64,000 nucleotides of DNA from Leptolinea sp. UBA5203 (GTDB lineage Bacteria > Chloroflexota > Anaerolineae > Anaerolineales > Anaerolineaceae). The DNA lies in assembly GCA_002412765.1 (NCBI GenBank), contig DHVR01000003.1:113449-177448 (forward strand), read 5' to 3'. Positions within the stretch are counted from its first letter, which is position 1. Each line of letters starts with the position of its first letter. Below, piece by piece: positions 61,821 through 64,000 of the stretch. The position numbers and the translations under genes are program-made. The notes below the pieces were generated by a model. It was given only the letters and a program-made list of their open reading frames with translations. It ran no database searches and was not told the DNA's origin.

Positions 61821-61946
61821 CTATGAAACCAAACCTTGAGTTCCTTCCATCGGCGGTGGTGGGGTGGTTTTCGCGGTACATGCTATAAGCAGCAGGAAAA
61901 CCAGTAATATTAGTGCGTAATTGAGCAAAGACTTGGTTTTTTTCAT
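61821..61946 (-). CDS. Tiny lipoprotein (41 aa)
   Basis: MKKTKSLLNYALILLVFLLL leads to lipobox LIAC, then a short TAKTTPPPP stretch and stop. GGAG sits 8 nt before the ATG. It is about 150 bp upstream of the propeller lipoprotein gene, on the same strand. The size resembles entericidin-type small lipoproteins, but the Pro-rich end is different, and truncation of a longer gene is possible. The rest of 61670-62064 has no gene. Confidence 0.5.
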   Translation of the reverse strand: MKKTKSLLNYALILLVFLLLIACTAKTTPPPPMEGTQGLVS

Positions 61947-62064
61947 TTACTTACTCCAGTGTTCAATGGATGGGGAAACCGGTAAGGGCGGGACTTGGCG
62001 GATATGGACGTTATTCGAGGTTTAGAATCTGTGCTTGCTCATTCGAATTTAAGTTCGGTTTGTT

Positions 62065-62529
62065 TCATTTTAACAAGGCAATTGAATGAAAAGCAAACCC
62101 ATCAAGAATTTGTTCTTGATGAAAATCAGCCAAATCTAACTCATTAATCTCACTAACCGTAAAATAATTGCAATGCGATGCTTCATCACTTGATGTAAGC
62201 TGCCCATCAACAAGGCTCACTTCGCAAACCGCAACGATAACATGAAACTTGCCTCCGTCATCGTAGGTTGCCAAAATATTTGGATTGCTATAAATACCGA
62301 TCAATCTGTTAGCTTTCACAGTTAAACCGGTTTCTTCCCAAACCTCGCGTTGGCATGCTTCTGATATTGTTTCACCTGCCCGCATAAAACCGCCTGGCAA
62401 ACACCATCGGTGATTATCCGTGCGGCGGATTAATAGAACTTTATTTTTCCTTTGGTCAAATAAAATCCCAACACAGCTTATGGCTAATTCCCCGGTTTTA
62501 CCAATCCGTTCCCCGTAAAGCAATTTCAT
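62065..62529 (-). CDS. NUDIX hydrolase
   Basis: 154 residues from ATG 62529, preceded by AAGGGA; the frame is open to TTG 62559. The Nudix box GGFMRAGETISEACQREVWEETGL-type sequence is present with all conserved residues (about residues 55-77), and SCVGILFD is the N-terminal strand. It hydrolyses a nucleoside diphosphate-linked compound; the substrate is not visible. Confidence 0.92.
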   Translation of the reverse strand: MKLLYGERIGKTGELAISCVGILFDQRKNKVLLIRRTDNHRWCLPGGFMRAGETISEACQREVWEETGLTVKANRLIGIYSNPNILATYDDGGKFHVIVAVCEVSLVDGQLTSSDEASHCNYFTVSEINELDLADFHQEQILDGFAFHSIALLK

Positions 62530-62559
62530 AACCAGTGATTCCCTTTTTAAAATTGGCAA

Positions 62560-62934
62560 AAAATTACAAATTAAACACTAATTTTCCTAAATAAGAAAAA
62601 GATAATGCTGATTGACCAACCCAAGATGAATACTTCAGATAAAATGGTTTACAGGCAAGAGAAACCCTCCCACCGATTTGATTAAATTATTGTATATCTG
62701 ATTAGTAAAATAGTATTTATAGATGGAGCAAGCATTTCCATCCACACCTTCCAGGTCTGGTTGAAATGCAGATTAAGTTGGTATTCAGACCTTGAAGGTG
62801 GGCTACTTAATCGACTGATTGTCATAAATGGTAGGTTATCCCCAATAGGGTGAGAGATCAAAACCATATTACCTACTGATTGAGATTTGTTTGGATGTGG
62901 TGTCAACATGATCATGCATCTTGTAACAAATTTC
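62560..62934. other. Gene-free stretch with an inverted repeat
   Basis: No coding region is supported. A 13-bp inverted repeat CCTTCCAGGTCTG (62747-62759) and CAGACCTTGAAGG (62786-62798) matches at 12 positions around 26 nt. A 77-codon frame on the minus strand has no ribosome site or family match and was not called. Confidence 0.4.
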
Positions 62935-62984
62935 CCTACACAACCAAATTACTAACTTCCTTGGCGTGGGTAGTAATGTAGCGG
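62935..62984 (-). repeat. Decayed copy of the gyrB 3' end
   Basis: Aligned with 63761-63810 it matches at 44 of 50 positions, including the stop codon region. The frame ends with RYITTHAKEVSNLVV, against RFITTHAKEVRNLDV in gyrB. The two copies are 826 bp apart and flank mazEF. It looks like a partial duplicate of the gyrB end. Confidence 0.75.
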
Positions 62985-63033
62985 ATATGTTCGGGTTTGA
63001 GGATCTTTACACCGCGCAGAAATCTTTGATTGA

Positions 63034-63366
63034 TTATTTCCCAATCAAAGTGCCAAGTTTTTGCAGGACTTCATCCACGATTGCCTCGGGTAACTTACAA
63101 ATAAATTCTGCCTGCCTTGTCTTCCAGTCCAGGCTTTTTACCTGGTCCGATAATATAGCGCCGCTTATTTTCAAATCATCCGGCAGCAGCACTTCAAAAG
63201 GATAATTCTTGATCTGGCTGGTAATGGGGCAACAAATCGCCAAACCAACTTTGGCATTATAGGATGCCGGCGATAAAACTAATGCCGGGCGTCGGCCTGC
63301 CTGTTCATGCCCTGCCTGTGGCGTGAAAGTTATCCAAACAATGTCCCCGCGATTTGGAATATAGGT
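63034..63366 (-). CDS. mazF: MazF-family toxin (endoribonuclease)
   Basis: 110 residues from ATG 63366, 7 bp after the mazE stop; an in-frame ATG at 63387 overlaps mazE. The fold starts IPNRGDIVWITFTPQAGHEQAGRRPALVLSP-like and includes CCPITSQIKNYPFEV and DQVKSLDW, both typical of MazF/PemK. These enzymes cut mRNA at short sequences and are neutralised by the paired antitoxin. A stem CTTTGATTG/CAATCAAAG covers the stop region. Confidence 0.92.
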   Translation of the reverse strand, partial: TYIPNRGDIVWITFTPQAGHEQAGRRPALVLSPASYNAKVGLAICCPITSQIKNYPFEVLLPDDLKISGAILSDQVKSLDWKTRQAEFICKLPEAIVDEVLQKLGTLIGK

Positions 63367-63373
63367 CATCGTC

Positions 63374-63616
63374 TCACCAAATTTCATTGCCTACAGGCAA
63401 CCCGGTATCCGTTTCATGATGCAGATTCGCATTATTGACACCAGACAATAATTGCTCAAGCGTCCAGGTTGGGTCGGCCATGGGTGTAACAATGATTTGT
63501 CCATCCACTAACGAAACATCTACAACGGAATCATTATCCAGTTGAGCGTCAAGGGCAAAGGCTTTCGGTATTCTCAGGGCAAGACTGTTGCCCCATTTTT
63601 GAACTTTTGTCAGCAT
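63374..63616 (-). CDS. mazE: MazE-family antitoxin (AbrB/SpoVT)
   Basis: 80 residues from ATG 63616, with GGAG 8 bp upstream; the frame is open to 63664. The AbrB-like N-terminus reads VQKWGNSLALRIPKAFA, the DNA-binding beta-hairpin dimer domain. The C-terminal half, rich in acidic residues, would wrap MazF. A palindrome upstream is the likely autoregulation site. Confidence 0.92.
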   Translation of the reverse strand: MLTKVQKWGNSLALRIPKAFALDAQLDNDSVVDVSLVDGQIIVTPMADPTWTLEQLLSGVNNANLHHETDTGLPVGNEIW

Positions 63617-63630
63617 AAGGATTCTCCAAT

Positions 63631-63651
63631 TGTATCTACAATAAAGATACA
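63631..63651. promoter_or_regulatory. Palindrome before mazE
   Basis: TGTATC and GATACA flank 9 nt, about 15 bp before the mazE ATG. A minus-strand -35-like TTGATT and -10-like TATCTT with 17 bp spacing overlap it. It is the natural candidate for binding by MazE. Confidence 0.55.
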
Positions 63652-63698
63652 TCTTTTTATACAATTAATCAAGTGGTTTTCATGAATGGGGTTCTTGT

Positions 63699-63738
63699 AA
63701 AAAAAACCCGTCAAAATCATTCGACTTTAGACGGGTTT
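63699..63738 (-). terminator. gyrB terminator
   Basis: AAACCCGTC/GACGGGTTT around 17 nt, with T8 on the minus strand, 24 bp after the gyrB stop. It shows that the gyrB end at 63762 is the genuine one. Confidence 0.85.
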
Positions 63739-63761
63739 CGATGACTTATTAAACTTCTTTC

Positions 63762-64000
63762 CTACACATCCAAATTACGAACTTCCTTGGCGTGGGTGGT
63801 GATAAAGCGGGTGCGGGGAGGAACGGCGGCGCCCATGAGCATGTCGAAGGTTTTATCGGCAACGGCGGCATCTTCGATGGTCACTTGCAGCAGGGTACGT
63901 TTTTCCGGATTCATGGTGGTTTCCCACAACTGCTCCGGATTCATTTCTCCTAGACCTTTATACCTTTGCAAATCGATTTTGTCTTCGGTCAGGTTTAATT
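63762..64000 (-). CDS. gyrB: DNA gyrase subunit B, C-terminal fragment
   Basis: The 78 residues to the right edge read NLTEDKIDLQRYKGLGEMNP, then ...TRFITTHAKEVRNLDV and stop. QRYKGLGEMNPEQLW is diagnostic of GyrB/ParE type II topoisomerase B subunits. The catalytic ATPase part is outside the window. ParE cannot be excluded from this short piece, though GyrB is more likely. A strong terminator follows. Confidence 0.93.
   Translation of the reverse strand, partial: LNLTEDKIDLQRYKGLGEMNPEQLWETTMNPEKRTLLQVTIEDAAVADKTFDMLMGAAVPPRTRFITTHAKEVRNLDV

Noticed and set aside
62682..62915. 77-codon minus frame upstream of the NUDIX gene
   Set aside because: No ribosome site, no recognisable domain and low-complexity composition; it contains an inverted repeat.
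1..64000. CRISPR array, insertion sequences or prophage genes
   Set aside because: No regular short repeats, transposase, integrase or phage structural gene was seen on either strand.

Overview
The window looks like a chromosome segment from a Chloroflexota bacterium, most likely class Anaerolineae. This is an inference from gene content, not from a marker alignment. Pointers are many TPR-plus-single-helix proteins, a lipoprotein with an NBR1-type Ig-like domain, a PyrF-PyrE fusion in the order decarboxylase then transferase, a tandem ThyX-like protein, a stand-alone TrpB2-type enzyme under a T-box, and moderate GC content. No rRNA, CRISPR array, transposase or prophage was seen. There is one tRNA (CAT anticodon).

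Layout. 1-4.4 kb (minus): partial YtcJ-type amidohydrolase, parB, parA, a PfkB kinase and a zinc-ribbon membrane protein. 4.5-8.4 kb: small membrane proteins, radC, tRNA-Met, and a PadR regulator with an obvious self-operator driving a membrane 4Fe-4S protein. 8.5-18.5 kb: cell envelope and housekeeping genes (M23 lipoprotein, MobA-like, NBR1-domain lipoprotein, PGI/PMI, thioredoxin-TPR, L,D-transpeptidase, amidase, flavin reductase, AMMECR1). 18.6-29.5 kb: DUF4013 protein, two tandem c-di-AMP-receptor-like proteins, a (alpha/alpha)6-barrel-like protein, a class A PBP, a degenerate DNA-methylase-like protein and a degenerate histidine kinase. 29.5-31.4 kb: trpB2 with a Trp T-box. 31.7-37.5 kb: a catabolic cluster (FGGY kinase, MFS transporter, class III aminotransferase, class II aldolase) with a divergent TetR regulator and two matching operators.

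37.5-47.6 kb (minus): nusA-ylxR-infB-rbfA-nrnA-truB-ribF-thyX-like-CPBP, a tightly packed translation/ribosome-maturation operon with a tail of flavin-linked genes. 47.6-53.7 kb: GH13 glucosidase, Ldh-type dehydrogenase, a ParA/CheW-like pair resembling ParC/ParP array-positioning systems, and a membrane M28 peptidase. 53.8-56.5 kb: pyrF-pyrE fusion and pyrD behind a promoter, a short leader ORF and an intrinsic terminator that looks like an attenuator. 56.5-64 kb: a CefD-like aminotransferase, a HAD phosphatase, a second CPBP protease, lipoproteins, a NUDIX hydrolase, a mazEF module and the 3' end of gyrB. A decayed 50-bp copy of the gyrB 3' end lies on the far side of mazEF.

The most informative non-coding features are the divergent TetR control region, where one palindrome holds both -35 boxes, the PadR operator/promoter, the Trp T-box, the pyr leader, and several very long near-perfect palindromes between genes, including a perfect 56-bp one.
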